A DNA stretch of 64,000 nucleotides, taken from assembly GCF_009295515.1 (NCBI RefSeq), contig NZ_RQVV01000052.1:1-64000 (forward strand), given 5' to 3'. Shown piece after piece: positions 7,367 through 18,719 of the stretch (position 1 is the first letter of the stretch; each line of letters opens with the position of its first letter). Made by a program: the position numbers and the translations under genes. The DNA comes from Erwinia endophytica. Its GTDB lineage: Bacteria; Pseudomonadota; Gammaproteobacteria; Enterobacterales; Enterobacteriaceae. Under the pieces are notes generated by a model. The model made no database searches. It was not told where the DNA came from and saw only the letters and a program-made list of their open reading frames with translations.

Positions 7367-8842
7367 TTATTCAAACTCATTCCATGAACGACCATCTCGG
7401 GTGATCATGGCCACTGAGGCGACCGGTCCCCACGTCCCAGCCTGGTAAGGCTTAGGCGGTTCGTTATCAGCAGCCCAGGCTTCCATGATGGAATCAACCC
7501 ATTTCCATGCCTCTTCCACCTCATCACGACGCACAAACAAGGCCTGAATGCCACGCATTGTTTCCAATAACAAACGCTCGTAAGCATCGGCGACATGCGA
7601 CTGATTGAAAGTTTCAGAGAAACTCAAGTCCAGCTTGGTGGTTTGCAACTTGTGCTTATGATCCAGACCAGGAACCTTGTTCAGAATCTGAATATCCACG
7701 CCTTCATCTGGCTGCAAACGAATAGTCAGTTTGTTCTGCGGCAATTCCTGCCAGGATTCTTTAAACAGGTTCAGTGCCGGGTTCTTGAAATAGACCACCA
7801 CTTCCGAACACTTGGTCGGCAGGCGTTTACCGGTGCGCAAATAGAACGGTACGCCAGCCCAGCGCCAGTCATCGATATCCACCCGGATAGAGACGAACGT
7901 TTCGGTGCTGCTCGTCTTGTTCGCATCGTCTTCCTCCAGATAGCCAGGCACTTTTTTACCCTGCACAAAACCGGAGGTATATTGGCCACGTACCGTTTTC
8001 TCACGCACGTTGGAATGATCAATACGGCGCAGCGAGCGCAGCACCTTCACTTTTTCATCACGGATACGATCCGCAGAAAGATCCGCTGGCGGCGACATAG
8101 CAATCATGGTCAGTACCTGCAACAGGTGGTTCTGGATCATGTCGCGCATCTGGCCAGCTTTATCAAAATAACCCCAGCGCCCTTCGATACCCACTTCTTC
8201 CGCCACCGTTATCTGTACGTGGTCGATGGTACGGTTATCCCAGTTAGCCGCGAACAGGGAGTTGGCGAAGCGCAGCGCCAACAGGTTAAGCACGGTCTCT
8301 TTACCAAGATAGTGGTCAATACGGAAAACCTGGTTCTCTTCAAAATATTCCCCGACCTGATCATTGATCTCCCGGGAAGTTTCCAACGAGGTTCCCAGCG
8401 GTTTTTCCATCACCACTCGCGCAGGCTGAGCATTCAGTTTAGCTGTACCGAGCCCCTTGCAAATGGCGCCAAAGGTGCCTGGCGGCATGGCAAAATAGTT
8501 AATGGTAACGCGCTTTTTTTGGTCGAGCATTTTACCCAGTTTGCTGAAGTGCGTGGTATCGTTGACATCAAGATTACAGAAGTCGAGCCGGCTGCTTAAT
8601 TTGTCCCACAATGCTTCGTCGATCTTCTCTTTCATAAAGGTTTCCAGCGCTTCACGAACGACTTTGGTGTAGGCTACTTTATCCCAGTCCGCGCGTCCCA
8701 CGCCGATAATGCGTGATTCTTCGTGAATCTGACCGGCTTTCTCTAATTGATACAGGGAAGGCAACAGTTTGCGGCGAGCAAGATCGCCTTTGGCACCGAA
8801 AATAACCAGATCGCATGCCTGGGCTGTTTGTGTATCCGCCAT
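7367..8842 (-). CDS. zwf: Glucose-6-phosphate 1-dehydrogenase
   Basis: 491 residues from the ATG at 8842 ([20 protein letters not shown]), equal to E. coli Zwf; GAGGAG sits just upstream, and the longer frame begins in the leader. Oxidises glucose-6-phosphate with NADP in the oxidative pentose phosphate pathway. The N-terminal Rossmann motif is [14 protein letters not shown], and the active-site signature RIDHYLGKE holds the catalytic His and Lys. Divergent from hexR, whose product represses zwf in enterobacteria. Downstream is a terminator, not edd. Confidence 0.97.
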   Translation of the reverse strand: MADTQTAQACDLVIFGAKGDLARRKLLPSLYQLEKAGQIHEESRIIGVGRADWDKVAYTKVVREALETFMKEKIDEALWDKLSSRLDFCNLDVNDTTHFSKLGKMLDQKKRVTINYFAMPPGTFGAICKGLGTAKLNAQPARVVMEKPLGTSLETSREINDQVGEYFEENQVFRIDHYLGKETVLNLLALRFANSLFAANWDNRTIDHVQITVAEEVGIEGRWGYFDKAGQMRDMIQNHLLQVLTMIAMSPPADLSADRIRDEKVKVLRSLRRIDHSNVREKTVRGQYTSGFVQGKKVPGYLEEDDANKTSSTETFVSIRVDIDDWRWAGVPFYLRTGKRLPTKCSEVVVYFKNPALNLFKESWQELPQNKLTIRLQPDEGVDIQILNKVPGLDHKHKLQTTKLDLSFSETFNQSHVADAYERLLLETMRGIQALFVRRDEVEEAWKWVDSIMEAWAADNEPPKPYQAGTWGPVASVAMITRDGRSWNEFE

Positions 8843-8903
8843 TATATTCTCCTCGTTGCAGGGTGAGCCTGACCTGCGGGATCCGTAAGCACTCAGGCCC
8901 TTA

Positions 8904-8925
8904 TTGTAATTTTCTTTCAATACAA
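8904..8925. promoter_or_regulatory. Inverted repeat upstream of zwf, possible HexR site
   Basis: TTGTA and TACAA are separated by twelve bases, 62-83 bases before the zwf start in the 374-base zwf/hexR divergent gap. HexR operators have TGTAAT/ATTACA half-sites but a shorter overall length, so the spacing fits poorly. The rest of the gap shows no other clear element. Confidence 0.3.
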
Positions 8926-9216
8926 TGTACTGCTTTTGCTGTGGCCACGTAAACCTGAGTGCGGCGTATCAGCACAGAGTAGCCAGATTGTGCAAATTTT
9001 GCCGCACCGGGCGGACAGTTTGTGCGTAATTTTTCGGCTTTTTTGTTACGTCGTTTACAACTGTGAAAGTTAGACACAGCTCAAAGTCTGATAAAAAAGA
9101 ACGACAAAGCGGGCTAAGTCGCTGCTCCACATAATTAGCGCATCATATATTCTCTACAAATTGACATCGATTTCACCTTTGATTGAAATCGCCAGAATAT
9201 ATGAATGGACGCTGTT

Positions 9217-10089
9217 ATGAATATGCTGGAAAAAATCCAGTCTCACCTGGAGCACCTTAGCAAATCCGAGCGCAAAGTGGCGGAAGTGATCCTCGCCTCG
9301 CCCGGTTCCGCCATCCATGCCAGTATCACCCTGCTGGCCCGTGACGCTGAAGTCAGCGAACCTACTGTTAATCGATTCTGCCACCGACTGGAGACCAAAG
9401 GCTTCCCGGATTTCAAACTACGGCTGGCGCAAAGTCTTGCCCACGGTACGCCCTATGTCAGCCGTAATATCGACGAGCATGACAGCGCAGAGACTTACTC
9501 CAGCAAAATTTTCGAGTCGTCGATGGCCGGACTTGAGCAGGCCAGAAAGAGTCTGGATGTCAATGCCATCAACCGCGCTGTGGACCTGCTGACCCAGTCA
9601 AAAAAAATCGCCTTCTTCGGTTTGGGGGCTTCCGCCGCTGTCGCTTATGATGCAATGAATAAATTTTTTCGCTTCAATGTGCCTGTCATCTATTCCGATG
9701 ATATTGTGATGCAGCGGATGTGTTGCATCAACAGCACGGAAAGCGATGTGATAGTGCTAATTTCCCATACCGGACGCACTAAAAATTTAGTCGAACTGGC
9801 GCAGCTTGCGCGAGGCAATGATGCCACCGTACTGGCAATCACCTCACCAGGCTCACCACTGGCGCGTGAAGCCTCGCTGGCACTGACCCTGGACGTGCCG
9901 GAAGATACCGACATTTATATGCCGATGGTTTCACGCCTGGCCCAGTTGACACTGATAGACGTGCTCGCCACTGGCTTTACACTGCGGCGAGGTGCGCCAT
10001 TTCGCGACAATCTTAAGCGCGTCAAAGCGGCGCTTAAAGAATCGCGGTTTGAGAAGGAAACCCAGGCTGCGCCACCCACACGTTCCTAA
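9217..10089 (+). CDS. hexR: HexR, RpiR-family regulator of hexose catabolism
   Basis: 290 residues from the internal ATG at 9217 (MNMLEKIQSHLEHLSKSERK), the family's N-terminus; an upstream ATG at 9205 would add four residues. The N-terminal helix-turn-helix is visible in LARDAEVSEPTVNRFCHRL, and the SIS sugar-phosphate-binding domain begins near KIAFFGLGASAAVAYDAMNKFF. HexR binds KDPG and represses zwf, eda, pykA and related genes. It sits between two of these targets, zwf (divergent) and pykA (downstream). Confidence 0.95.
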   Translation: MNMLEKIQSHLEHLSKSERKVAEVILASPGSAIHASITLLARDAEVSEPTVNRFCHRLETKGFPDFKLRLAQSLAHGTPYVSRNIDEHDSAETYSSKIFESSMAGLEQARKSLDVNAINRAVDLLTQSKKIAFFGLGASAAVAYDAMNKFFRFNVPVIYSDDIVMQRMCCINSTESDVIVLISHTGRTKNLVELAQLARGNDATVLAITSPGSPLAREASLALTLDVPEDTDIYMPMVSRLAQLTLIDVLATGFTLRRGAPFRDNLKRVKAALKESRFEKETQAAPPTRS

Positions 10090-10175
10090 GAAAGACGTGG
10101 CCTGGTCATTATAATTACTGAACCTTTACAGGGATTGCTCCAGCATTATCCCTTTCAAAGCCAACGGAGTCATAC

Positions 10176-11618
10176 ATGTCCAGACGTCTCAGAAGAACCA
10201 AGATTGTAACCACGTTAGGCCCTGCTACCGATCGTGATAATAACCTCGAGAAAATCATCGCTGCGGGTGCTAATGTTGTTCGTCTTAACTTCTCACATGG
10301 CACCCCAGAAGATCACCAACAACGCGCCAACAAGGTGCGCGAAATCGCAGCGAAGCTGGGCCGTCATGTGGCTATTCTCGGCGACTTACAAGGTCCCAAA
10401 ATCCGGGTATCCACCTTCAAAGAAGGCAAGGTCTTTCTCAGTGTCGGCGATCGTTTCCTGCTGGATGCCAGCCTGAGTAAAGGCGAAGGCGACAAAGAAA
10501 AAGTCGGTATTGACTACAAAGGGCTACCCGCTGACGTGGTGCCAGGCGACATTCTGCTGCTGGATGATGGCCGGGTACAACTGAAAGTGCTGGAAGTCCA
10601 GGGCATGAAGGTTTACACCGAAGTGACCGTCGGTGGCCCGCTATCCAACAACAAAGGCATCAACAAACTCGGTGGCGGCCTGTCAGCTGAAGCGTTAACC
10701 GAGAAGGATAAAGCGGATATTTTAACCGCAGCCCAAATTAACTGCGACTACCTGGCTGTCTCCTTCCCGCGTTGTGGTGAAGACCTGAACTATGCGCGTC
10801 GCCTGGCACGTGAAGCGGGTTGTGAGGCCAGGATCGTCGCCAAAGTTGAGCGTGCTGAAGCGGTTGCCACCCAGGAAGCCATGGACGATATCATCCTCGC
10901 CTCTGACGTGGTAATGGTTGCCAGGGGCGATTTAGGGGTAGAGATTGGCGATCCTGAACTGGTCGGCATCCAGAAAGCCCTGATCCGCCGCGCCCGTCAA
11001 CTGAACCGTGCGGTTATCACCGCGACCCAGATGATGGAGTCGATGATCACTAACCCAATGCCTACCCGCGCAGAAGTCATGGATGTGGCTAACGCCGTGC
11101 TGGATGGCACAGATGCGGTGATGTTGTCGGCGGAAACCGCCGCCGGTCAGTACCCTGCCGAGACCGTCACTGCCATGGCTAAAGTCTGTCTGGGCGCGGA
11201 GAAAATCCCCAGTATCAACGTTTCCAAGCACCGCCTGGATGTGCAATTCGACAATATTGAAGAAGCGATTGCGATGTCAGCCATGTACGCGGCCAACCAT
11301 CTCCAGGGCGTCACCGCGATCATTACCATGACCGAGTCTGGTCGTACCGCGCTGATGACCTCCCGAATTACCTCCGGCCTGCCAATTTTCGCCATGTCCC
11401 GACACGAACGTACCCTAAACCTGACCGCGCTATACCGCGGTGTAACCCCGGTTTATTTCGACAGCAATAACGACGGCGTGGCCGCCGCTCACGACGCCAT
11501 TAATCTGCTGCGTGATAAAGGTTTCCTGATGTCCGGCGATTTAGTCATCGTCACACAGGGTGACGTAATGAGCACCATGGGTACCACTAACACCAGTCGC
11601 GTATTGCGTGTCGACTAG
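10176..11618 (+). CDS. pykA: Pyruvate kinase II
   Basis: 480 residues, the same as E. coli PykA. It converts phosphoenolpyruvate and ADP to pyruvate and ATP in glycolysis. The N-terminus [20 protein letters not shown], the substrate motif [12 protein letters not shown], the Lys-containing signature [13 protein letters not shown] and [19 protein letters not shown] are all present. It lies 86 bases after hexR and is followed by a clear terminator. Confidence 0.97.
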   Translation: MSRRLRRTKIVTTLGPATDRDNNLEKIIAAGANVVRLNFSHGTPEDHQQRANKVREIAAKLGRHVAILGDLQGPKIRVSTFKEGKVFLSVGDRFLLDASLSKGEGDKEKVGIDYKGLPADVVPGDILLLDDGRVQLKVLEVQGMKVYTEVTVGGPLSNNKGINKLGGGLSAEALTEKDKADILTAAQINCDYLAVSFPRCGEDLNYARRLAREAGCEARIVAKVERAEAVATQEAMDDIILASDVVMVARGDLGVEIGDPELVGIQKALIRRARQLNRAVITATQMMESMITNPMPTRAEVMDVANAVLDGTDAVMLSAETAAGQYPAETVTAMAKVCLGAEKIPSINVSKHRLDVQFDNIEEAIAMSAMYAANHLQGVTAIITMTESGRTALMTSRITSGLPIFAMSRHERTLNLTALYRGVTPVYFDSNNDGVAAAHDAINLLRDKGFLMSGDLVIVTQGDVMSTMGTTNTSRVLRVD

Positions 11619-11629
11619 ATCTCCGCCAT

Positions 11630-11660
11630 GTTATTGAGCCGTCAGGCTCAATAACATTTT
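11630..11660 (+). terminator. pykA intrinsic terminator
   Basis: Eleven-base stem GTTATTGAGCC/GGCTCAATAAC with a four-base loop, followed by ATTTTC, twelve bases after the pykA stop. Confidence 0.85.
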
Positions 11661-11752
11661 CTGGTCCACTCATCTCTCTGGTACGGTGCTTTACGGCAGG
11701 ACTATTCCAGGCACAAGGCGTGTGGAGACCGACTTCATTCACCCACTCCCCC

Positions 11753-12724
11753 TCACTTCTTACGATAAAGATCCTTACGCTGGTAAGGCTCGATATCGCC
11801 TTCTTTACGCGTTTTCAGCAATTTGAGGATCCAGGTGTACTGCTCCGGATGTGGCCGCACAAAAATCTCCACTTCCTCATTCATACGACGCGCCAGTGTG
11901 GTGTCATCCGCCGTGAGCAGGTCATCCATCGGTGGGCGCAGATACACCTCCAGCCGGTGGGTTTCATTGTTGTACACCGGAAACAACGGAACCACTTTAG
12001 CCCGGCAGACTTTCATCAAACGCCCTACCGCAGGCAGGGTTGCTTTATAGGTGGCGAAGAAATCCACAAATTCGCTATGCTCAGCACCGTGATCCTGATC
12101 CGGCAGATAATAGCCCCAATAGCCTTGCCGCACCGAGCTGATAAACGGTTTAATACCGTCATTCCTTGCATGCATACGACCACCGAAGCGGCGACGGACT
12201 GCGTTCCAGATATAATCCATCAATGGGTTGCTTTGGTTATGGAACATCGCGGCCATCTTCTGCCCTTCCGAAGCCAGTACCATCGCCGGGATATCCACTG
12301 CCCAGCCATGTGGAACCAGAAAAATCACGTTCTGCTCTTCACTCCGCAGGTTATCGATGATTTCCTTATTGTACCAGGTGATACGTGAGCGGGTATGCTC
12401 AGGACGCATCGCCAGTTCCGCCATCATCACCATCGATTGCGGCGCGGTAGCGAACATCTCGTCAATGATCTTTTCCCGCTCGGATTCAGAGCGCTCTGGC
12501 ATACAGTAATACAGGTTGATTTGCGCCCGCCGGCGGGCGCTTTTGGCTAACTTTCCCGCCATTCGCCCCAGTACGCCAAGCAGCGGATCTCGTATCCCGG
12601 CAGGGATCCAGGCCAGTCCCGCACAAGCGCCGATGAGCAGCCAGTTTCCCCAATAGCGCGGCAGCAGAAAGGACCGTTGAAAGACGGGAATAAACTCAAT
12701 ATTGTTTTTTTGACTGTTTTGCAT
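11753..12724 (-). CDS. lpxM: Lipid A myristoyl acyltransferase LpxM (MsbB)
   Basis: 323 residues. It adds the final secondary acyl chain to Kdo2-lipid A at the inner membrane. The lysophospholipid-acyltransferase H-x4-D motif is HGWAVD (His139, Asp144). The N-terminal segment [20 protein letters not shown] anchors it, and YYLPDQDHG and PLFPVYN are typical of the family. Its start is 131 bases downstream of mepM on the same strand, with a terminator between. Full length. Confidence 0.95.
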   Translation of the reverse strand: MQNSQKNNIEFIPVFQRSFLLPRYWGNWLLIGACAGLAWIPAGIRDPLLGVLGRMAGKLAKSARRRAQINLYYCMPERSESEREKIIDEMFATAPQSMVMMAELAMRPEHTRSRITWYNKEIIDNLRSEEQNVIFLVPHGWAVDIPAMVLASEGQKMAAMFHNQSNPLMDYIWNAVRRRFGGRMHARNDGIKPFISSVRQGYWGYYLPDQDHGAEHSEFVDFFATYKATLPAVGRLMKVCRAKVVPLFPVYNNETHRLEVYLRPPMDDLLTADDTTLARRMNEEVEIFVRPHPEQYTWILKLLKTRKEGDIEPYQRKDLYRKK

Positions 12725-12796
12725 GCACTCGCCTCAAACATAATCGGCTAATGATAGTGCTGGCAGACAATATTGCAATGTCCACCTTCAACCCCA

Positions 12797-12832
12797 AAAA
12801 AGGAAAAGCTGACGGGAAAATCCCGTCAGCTT
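12797..12832 (-). terminator. mepM intrinsic terminator
   Basis: On the minus strand AAGCTGACGGGA pairs with TCCCGTCAGCTT around a three-base loop, followed by TTCCTTTTTTGG. It ends mepM and separates it from lpxM. Confidence 0.85.
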
Positions 12833-12855
12833 ACAGATATGGGAAAACCGCGGGT

Positions 12856-14193
12856 TTATTTAAAGTGCAGCTGCGGTATAACCTCGCGTACCTGAGCCAG
12901 GTATTCTGAACGATCTTTACCTGTCAGTCCTTCCATCTGTGGCAGCTTCGCCGTCAGTGGGTTAACCGCCTGATTGTTAATCCAGATTTCAAAGTGCAGA
13001 TGCGGCCCGGTGGAACGGCCAGTACTGCCTGACAGCCCAATGCGCTCACCTCGTTTCACTTTATCACCAGGTTTAACCAACAATTTCTTCATGTGCATAT
13101 AACGCGTCATGTACTGGCGTCCATGGCGAATAGCGACATAGTTACCCGCTGCGCCACTGCGTTTGGCGACAATCACTTCCCCATCTCCCACAGTCAGCAC
13201 CGGCGTACCCAATGGCATAGCGAAATCCACTCCCTTGTGCGGCGCAATGCGGTCGGTAACGGGATTCAGACGACGTGGATTGAAGTTAGATGACACACGG
13301 TACTGTCGGGTGGTGGGGAAACGCATAAAGCCCTGTGACAATCCAGAGCCACTGCGATCGTAGAACTTGCCATCATCAGCGCGGATCGCGTAGTAGTCTT
13401 TATCACCCATTTGCAGGCGTACGCCAAGCAACTGGCTCTGCTGACTCTTGCCGTCCAGCATCTCGCGAGACATCAATACTGCGAACTTATCGCCGTTGCG
13501 TAATTTACGGAAGTCCATTTGCCACTGCAGTGCTTTGATGACCTCGCGGATCTCACTGCTGCTCAAACCGGCGTCTTTGGCACTGCCAATAAAGCTGCCA
13601 TTCACGGTACCGGCAAGAACGCTGTTGTTCCATTCCCCTTTCTGGATTTCAGAAGATAATTTGAAGGTATCGCCAGAACGCACATAAGTCCGTGTTTCAC
13701 GACGAGACGCTTCCCAGGTCAGACTCTGCAATTGACCATTCTCGTTCAAAGTCCAGGAGAGTTGTTGACCGATCCGCAAATTACGCAGATCTTTATCAAC
13801 TTTCACCAATTGGCTGATATTCCCCATATCGATGCCATACTGATTAAGCACACTGCTTAATGTATCGCCAGAGGACACGACATAATCATATCTTCCCGTT
13901 TGATTAGGCGTCGCATCATCGATCTCATCGATCTCATCTTTGGGGACATCGTCTTCCAGCGCGGGTGTCTCCTCATCAAAAGGTTCACTGGCGTCAGGCA
14001 ACAACGTGGGCGGATTTTTGTTCAACTCAATATTCTTTACAACCGGGTTGTCCCCTGCGTCGGAAGGATGATAGACATAGGGCCGCCAGACGGAGACGGC
14101 CAGAGTTACAACGGTGAGTGAACCCAACATGATGCGGTGAGTTCGCGGCAATGTGTTAAACGCCATCGCGACAGCGCGGGCAATCTGCTGCAA
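12856..14193 (-). CDS. mepM: Murein DD-endopeptidase MepM (YebA)
   Basis: 445 residues. It cuts D-Ala-mDAP crosslinks so new murein can be inserted. An N-terminal membrane anchor lies at about residues 18-35. An acidic Pro/Glu/Asp-rich linker is followed by a LysM domain (YDYVVSSGDTLSSVLNQYGI) and the OapA-like region. The C-terminal M23 peptidase holds the Zn ligands in HKGVDFAMPLGTPV and in HLHFEIW, with YMHMKKLLVKPGDKV between. It starts 13 bases after the znuA stop, a conserved arrangement, so it may be co-transcribed with znuA and Zur-controlled, which makes sense for a Zn enzyme. Confidence 0.94.
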   Translation of the reverse strand: MQQIARAVAMAFNTLPRTHRIMLGSLTVVTLAVSVWRPYVYHPSDAGDNPVVKNIELNKNPPTLLPDASEPFDEETPALEDDVPKDEIDEIDDATPNQTGRYDYVVSSGDTLSSVLNQYGIDMGNISQLVKVDKDLRNLRIGQQLSWTLNENGQLQSLTWEASRRETRTYVRSGDTFKLSSEIQKGEWNNSVLAGTVNGSFIGSAKDAGLSSSEIREVIKALQWQMDFRKLRNGDKFAVLMSREMLDGKSQQSQLLGVRLQMGDKDYYAIRADDGKFYDRSGSGLSQGFMRFPTTRQYRVSSNFNPRRLNPVTDRIAPHKGVDFAMPLGTPVLTVGDGEVIVAKRSGAAGNYVAIRHGRQYMTRYMHMKKLLVKPGDKVKRGERIGLSGSTGRSTGPHLHFEIWINNQAVNPLTAKLPQMEGLTGKDRSEYLAQVREVIPQLHFK

Positions 14194-14206
14194 TTATCCA
14201 GTTCCT

Positions 14207-15148
14207 CTAGGCTCCTTTCAGGCAGCTCGCATATTGATTAGACAACTGTGAGAGGAATTTCACATAGCTGTCTTTACTCACTGTGATGTTGGTTCCCAAC
14301 GGATCCAGCGTTCCTGAACGCACTGTGGTTCCCCTGGCAACAGCATCGATCACGGCTGGCCTGAATTGTGGTTCAGCAAAGACACATACGGCCTTGTGCT
14401 CAACCAACTGTGTTCGAATTTGATGTAAACGCTGAGCTCCAGGTTGGATCTCGGGATTGACGGTAAAATGACCTGTAGGGGTCAAACCGAAGTGTTTTTC
14501 AAAGTAGGTGTAAGCATCGTGAAAAACGAAATACCCTTTTCCCTTAACCGGAGTAAGCTGAATTCCTATTTGCGCATCGGCGCTCGCTAATTCTGCCTCG
14601 AAATGCTGCAGGTTCGCGTCTAGTTTGTCTCTGCTTTGTGGCATAAGTTCCAATAATTTTTCGTGGATTGCAACCGCCGTTTGTTTGGCGATTTCAGGGG
14701 ACATCCACAAATGCATATTATATTCGCCATGATGGTGGTCATTTTGCGTTTCATCCTCCCCTTCATGCGAGTGATCATCGTCGCTCTCACCGCGTACCAA
14801 TAGCGGTTTAACCGTGTCCAGAGTGGCAAGTTCAATGGATTTTTTGGCCGGAAGTTGGGCCACGACTTTCGGCATAAAAGCTTCCATTTCAGGTCCAACC
14901 CAAACCACAAGATCCGCAGCCCGCAAGCGTTTAATGTCGGAAGGACGCAAGGCGTAATCATGTTCAGATGCCCCATCAGGGAGCAGAACTTCTACCGGAG
15001 TGACCCCATCAGCAATCGCCGCCGCAATAAATCCTAAGGGCTTAACAGAAGCAACTACCGCCGCCTGAGCTGGCGGTGCTAATGACGTGCCAAGAGCAAG
15101 GCCAAAAGCAGAAATAAGTGCTAAAAGAGGCCGTTTATTCTGTAACAT
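14207..15148 (-). CDS. znuA: Zinc ABC transporter, periplasmic binding protein
   Basis: 313 residues. Signal peptide at 1-29 (ends in PPAQA). Family Zn ligands are visible in [20 protein letters not shown] and FHDAYTYFE, and the characteristic His/Asp/Glu-rich loop [18 protein letters not shown] lies at about residues 122-141. Two cysteines, near VCVFAEP and in the tail YASCLKGA, fit the ZnuA disulfide. Divergent from znuCB across a 77-base gap that holds a Zur box. Confidence 0.96.
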   Translation of the reverse strand: MLQNKRPLLALISAFGLALGTSLAPPAQAAVVASVKPLGFIAAAIADGVTPVEVLLPDGASEHDYALRPSDIKRLRAADLVVWVGPEMEAFMPKVVAQLPAKKSIELATLDTVKPLLVRGESDDDHSHEGEDETQNDHHHGEYNMHLWMSPEIAKQTAVAIHEKLLELMPQSRDKLDANLQHFEAELASADAQIGIQLTPVKGKGYFVFHDAYTYFEKHFGLTPTGHFTVNPEIQPGAQRLHQIRTQLVEHKAVCVFAEPQFRPAVIDAVARGTTVRSGTLDPLGTNITVSKDSYVKFLSQLSNQYASCLKGA

Positions 15149-15179
15149 AATGCTTCAATCCATCGTGACAAGTCGATGG

Positions 15180-15203
15180 TGTGTGATATTATAACATTCT
15201 AAA
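15180..15203. promoter_or_regulatory. Zur operator between znuA and znuC
   Basis: GTGATATTATAACATTC matches the Zur consensus palindrome (GAAATGTTATANTATAACATTTC type) around its AT-rich centre. It sits 32 bases before znuA and 22 before znuC, the same place as in E. coli. Zn-Zur would repress both directions. Confidence 0.85.
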
Positions 15204-15225
15204 ACTTCTGCAAGCTGTAATCACT

Positions 15226-15978
15226 ATGTCATCACTGATTAGTCTGGAAAAAATTTCTGTCAGCTTTGGTCAACGAATTGTATTGTCTCATGTTTCTCTG
15301 GCGCTACAATCCGGCAAAATTCTCACACTTCTGGGCCCCAATGGTGCCGGTAAATCAACGCTGGTGCGTGTAGTACTGGGACTTATTCAGCCTGAACAGG
15401 GCAATGTCATCCGTACCGATCGACTACGAATTGGCTATGTGCCGCAAAAAATTCATCTGGATGCCACGCTGCCCCTCACCGTTGCGCGCTTTATGCTGTT
15501 GCGAAACGGTGTAAAACCTGCCGAAATTTTACCCGCGCTAAAAAGAGTCCACGCGGCTCAATTGCTGGATTATCCATTGCAAAAGCTCTCTGGCGGTGAA
15601 ATGCAGCGCGTACTGCTTGCCCGTGCTCTACTCAATCATCCCCAATTGCTGGTACTGGATGAACCGACTCAGGGCGTGGACGTGAACGGTCAGGTCGCGC
15701 TGTACGATCTGATAGACCAGTTGCGTCATGAGCTCAACTGCGGCGTACTGATGGTTTCCCACGATTTGCATCTGGTCATGGCTAAAACGGATGAAGTACT
15801 GTGCCTGAATCAGCATATCTGTTGTTCCGGTACGCCGGAAGTCGTATCCAGACACCCGGAATTTATAGCCATGTTTGGCTCACACGGCGCCGGACAATTG
15901 GCTATCTATCGTCATCATCATAATCATCGTCACGATCTCCAGGGACGCATTATTTTACGCAGAGGACCAGAACAGTGA
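15226..15978 (+). CDS. znuC: Zinc ABC transporter ATPase
   Basis: 250 residues. Walker A GPNGAGKS at residues 37-44, signature LSGGEMQRV, Walker [13 protein letters not shown], and the switch His in VSHDLH. The C-terminal tail [11 protein letters not shown] is His-rich, as in enterobacterial ZnuC. It energises Zn uptake through ZnuB. The stop overlaps the znuB GTG start by four bases, indicating coupled translation. Confidence 0.96.
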   Translation: MSSLISLEKISVSFGQRIVLSHVSLALQSGKILTLLGPNGAGKSTLVRVVLGLIQPEQGNVIRTDRLRIGYVPQKIHLDATLPLTVARFMLLRNGVKPAEILPALKRVHAAQLLDYPLQKLSGGEMQRVLLARALLNHPQLLVLDEPTQGVDVNGQVALYDLIDQLRHELNCGVLMVSHDLHLVMAKTDEVLCLNQHICCSGTPEVVSRHPEFIAMFGSHGAGQLAIYRHHHNHRHDLQGRIILRRGPEQ

Positions 15979-16760
15979 TTGAATTGTTATTACCTGGCTG
16001 GCTGGCGGGAACTTTACTGGCACTGGCAGCGGGTCCGCTGGGCTCATTCGTGGTCTGGCGCCGTATGTCTTATTTTGGCGATACCCTGGCTCATGCCTCC
16101 CTGCTCGGAGTGGCTTTTGGTTTGCTGCTTAACATCAATCCATTTTATGCGGTGATTGCCATTACCCTGCTGATTTCATTGTTACTGGTGTGGCTGGAGC
16201 GGCGTCCACATCTGGCCATTGATACCCTGTTGGGGATACTGGCACACAGCGCGCTGTCGCTAGGGCTGGTTGTGGTCAGCCTGATGTCCGGCGTACGAGT
16301 GGATTTGATGGCCTACCTGTTTGGCGATCTGCTGGCCGTGACCCCAACCGATCTTTACATCATCGCCGCCGGAGTGGCGATTGTGCTGGGTCTGTTGGCG
16401 CTGAACTGGCGATCACTGTTGTCGATGACAATCAGTCCGGAACTGGCGCAAGTTGACGGCGTGAATATTCCGCGAACCAGAATGGTACTGATGCTGGTGA
16501 CCGCGCTAACGATTGGGGTGGCGATGAAGTTTGTCGGCGCGTTAATTATCACTTCACTGCTGATCATCCCTGCCGCCACCGCCCGCCGTTTTGCCCGATC
16601 ACCGGAACAAATGGCGGGTTATGCTGTGTTGGTAGGGATGCTGGCCGTCACCGCGGGTCTGACCTTTTCCGCCTTTTATGATACCCCGGCAGGCCCGTCC
16701 GTGGTGCTGGGCGCCTCACTGATGTTTATGCTGAGTATGGTGAAAAAACTGGCGATATAG
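15975..16760 (+). CDS. znuB: Zinc ABC transporter permease
   Basis: 261 residues starting with GTG overlapping the znuC stop. It is an ABC-3 family permease with about eight membrane segments. [21 protein letters not shown] and the motif [21 protein letters not shown] are diagnostic. It forms the inner-membrane channel of the ZnuABC importer. Confidence 0.96.
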   Translation: MIELLLPGWLAGTLLALAAGPLGSFVVWRRMSYFGDTLAHASLLGVAFGLLLNINPFYAVIAITLLISLLLVWLERRPHLAIDTLLGILAHSALSLGLVVVSLMSGVRVDLMAYLFGDLLAVTPTDLYIIAAGVAIVLGLLALNWRSLLSMTISPELAQVDGVNIPRTRMVLMLVTALTIGVAMKFVGALIITSLLIIPAATARRFARSPEQMAGYAVLVGMLAVTAGLTFSAFYDTPAGPSVVLGASLMFMLSMVKKLAI

Positions 16761-16923
16761 CGGCGAACGACAAGCCGGGACCTCTCTCATACAGAAGCGC
16801 AAAAAGCATTCTCACCGGATACCCCTCTCGCGTCAGTCATGGCGCAAGAGGATTTATTCACAACAGGAAAGAGACGCCTATACTTTAGCTTCTCCCCTGT
16901 CCGGGGAACATCGCGGCCAGTCC

Positions 16924-17928
16924 TTATTCTTCGCGGGTGATACCAAAATGCTTGTAGGCATGCTGGGTGGCAATGCGGCCACGTGGGGTACGTTGAATAA
17001 AACCTTGCTGGATCAGATAGGGTTCCAGTACATCCTCGATCGTTTCTCGCTCTTCACCAATGGCCGCGGCCAGGTTATCCAGCCCCACGGGTCCGCCGGT
17101 GAACTTATCAATGATCGCCAACAGCAGCTTGCGATCCATGTAGTCAAACCCTTCGGTATCCACACTGAGCATATCCAACGCCCGTGCCGCCACCTCTCCA
17201 CTGAGATCGCCATCTGCACGAACTTCAGAGAAATCCCTGACACGGCGTAGCAGGCGGTTAGCGATACGTGGCGTACCACGGGAACGGCGGGCAATTTCCC
17301 GCGCCCCTTCCTCACTCAATGGCAGCCCCAGACAGGCGGCGCTACGACTGACGATATACTGCAGGTCATCCACTTTGTAAAATTCCAGACGCTGGACGAT
17401 ACCAAAACGATCACGTAAAGGCGACGTTAGCGCTCCCGCCCGGGTTGTCGCGCCAATCAGCGTGAACGGTGGAAGATCCAGTTTGATTGATCGCGCCGCC
17501 GGACCTTCACCAATCATGATATCCAACTGGTAGTCTTCCATCGCCGGATACAACACCTCTTCCACTACCGGCGATAAACGGTGGATCTCATCAATGAACA
17601 ACACATCGTGCGGCTCAAGGTTAGTCAGCATCGCCGCCAGATCCCCTGCTTTTTCCAACACCGGACCAGAGGTGGTACGCAGGTTTACCCCCATCTCATT
17701 GGCGACAATATTCGCTAAGGTGGTTTTGCCCAAACCTGGCGGCCCGAAAATCAGCAAATGATCGAGCGCGTCGCCGCGCATTTGGGCCGCCTTAATAAAG
17801 ATTTCCATCTGCTCGCGCACCACCGGCTGCCCAATGTACTCTTGCAGCAGCTTTGGACGAATAGCGCGGTCAATGACTTCTTCTTCAGGGATCGTTCCCG
17901 GCGTGACCAGGCGGTCGGCTTCAATCAT
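16924..17928 (-). CDS. ruvB: Holliday junction branch-migration helicase RuvB
   Basis: 334 residues. AAA+ motor: Walker A GPPGLGKT at residues 62-69, Walker [10 protein letters not shown], sensor 1 IGATTRAG, and the arginine-finger region LRDRFG. The C-terminal winged helix contains [15 protein letters not shown]. It lies eight bases after ruvA and drives branch migration with RuvA. Confidence 0.97.
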   Translation of the reverse strand: MIEADRLVTPGTIPEEEVIDRAIRPKLLQEYIGQPVVREQMEIFIKAAQMRGDALDHLLIFGPPGLGKTTLANIVANEMGVNLRTTSGPVLEKAGDLAAMLTNLEPHDVLFIDEIHRLSPVVEEVLYPAMEDYQLDIMIGEGPAARSIKLDLPPFTLIGATTRAGALTSPLRDRFGIVQRLEFYKVDDLQYIVSRSAACLGLPLSEEGAREIARRSRGTPRIANRLLRRVRDFSEVRADGDLSGEVAARALDMLSVDTEGFDYMDRKLLLAIIDKFTGGPVGLDNLAAAIGEERETIEDVLEPYLIQQGFIQRTPRGRIATQHAYKHFGITREE

Positions 17929-17936
17929 GCATTACC

Positions 17937-18554
17937 TCAAATAGCTGCGCGCAGGGCTTCGCGGATCAATGTCTCACAATCCGCATCAGGACGCCCTACC
18001 TTACTGATCATCCGGCTGGCTTCCTGGGGTTTATACCCCAGCGATACCAGCGCAGCAACCGCTTCCCCTTCCGCGTCATTCGCCGCATCAGTCGTCTGAA
18101 CTTCACTGGTCAAAGCAAATGGCGCATCGGCAGCAAACAAATCGCCATGCATCCCTTTGAAGCGATCTTTCATTTCCACCACCAGGCGCTCAGCGGTCTT
18201 CTTGCCAACACCGGGCAGTTTAACCAGCACCGCGATTTCTTCCCGCTCCACAGCAGTAACAAACTGTTGTGCGGACATACCCGAAAGGATGGCTAACGCC
18301 AGTTTTGGGCCAACCCCATTCACCTTGATCAGCTCGCGGAACAAAGCCCGTTCCTGCTTGCTGTTGAAGCCAAACAACAGTTGAGCGTCCTCACGCACCA
18401 CAAAGTGCGTGAACAGGACCGCTTCATTATTCAGTTCAGGGAGCTCATAAAAGCAGGTCATCGGCATGTGTACTTCGTAACCCACGCCGTTGGCTTCCAG
18501 CAGCACCAGCGGCGGCTGTTTTTCCAAAATAGTGCCTCTCAGACGACCAATCAC
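17937..18554 (-). CDS. ruvA: Holliday junction DNA-binding protein RuvA
   Basis: 205 residues. The OB-fold start [12 protein letters not shown], the helix-hairpin-helix motifs ([13 protein letters not shown] and [16 protein letters not shown]) and a flexible linker before the C-terminal RuvB-binding domain ([16 protein letters not shown]) are all present. In an operon with ruvB. The E. coli gene yebB between ruvC and ruvA is missing here. Confidence 0.97.
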   Translation of the reverse strand: MIGRLRGTILEKQPPLVLLEANGVGYEVHMPMTCFYELPELNNEAVLFTHFVVREDAQLLFGFNSKQERALFRELIKVNGVGPKLALAILSGMSAQQFVTAVEREEIAVLVKLPGVGKKTAERLVVEMKDRFKGMHGDLFAADAPFALTSEVQTTDAANDAEGEAVAALVSLGYKPQEASRMISKVGRPDADCETLIREALRAAI

Positions 18555-18719
18555 GTTTTACCCCTTATCATTCAGGTTGCAGCTATATGGCTGCTCTCTC
18601 ACACCGGTGACTTACCTGAGTCAGCGCCCGTGATCCATGCGTTTTATCGCCTTGCCGCCGCGCCCGACATCGGTCAGCTAGCACCTGCCACAAGATAAGT
18701 CATGCCGGGGTTATATCAT

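Noticed and set aside
7595-8599. A 334-codon open frame antisense to zwf
   Set aside because: It lies fully inside zwf, has no ribosome site, and its composition is that of a shadow frame in GC-rich coding DNA.
8904-8925. Firm assignment of a HexR operator before zwf
   Set aside because: The half-sites TTGTA/TACAA are further apart than in known HexR operators, so it is listed only at low confidence.
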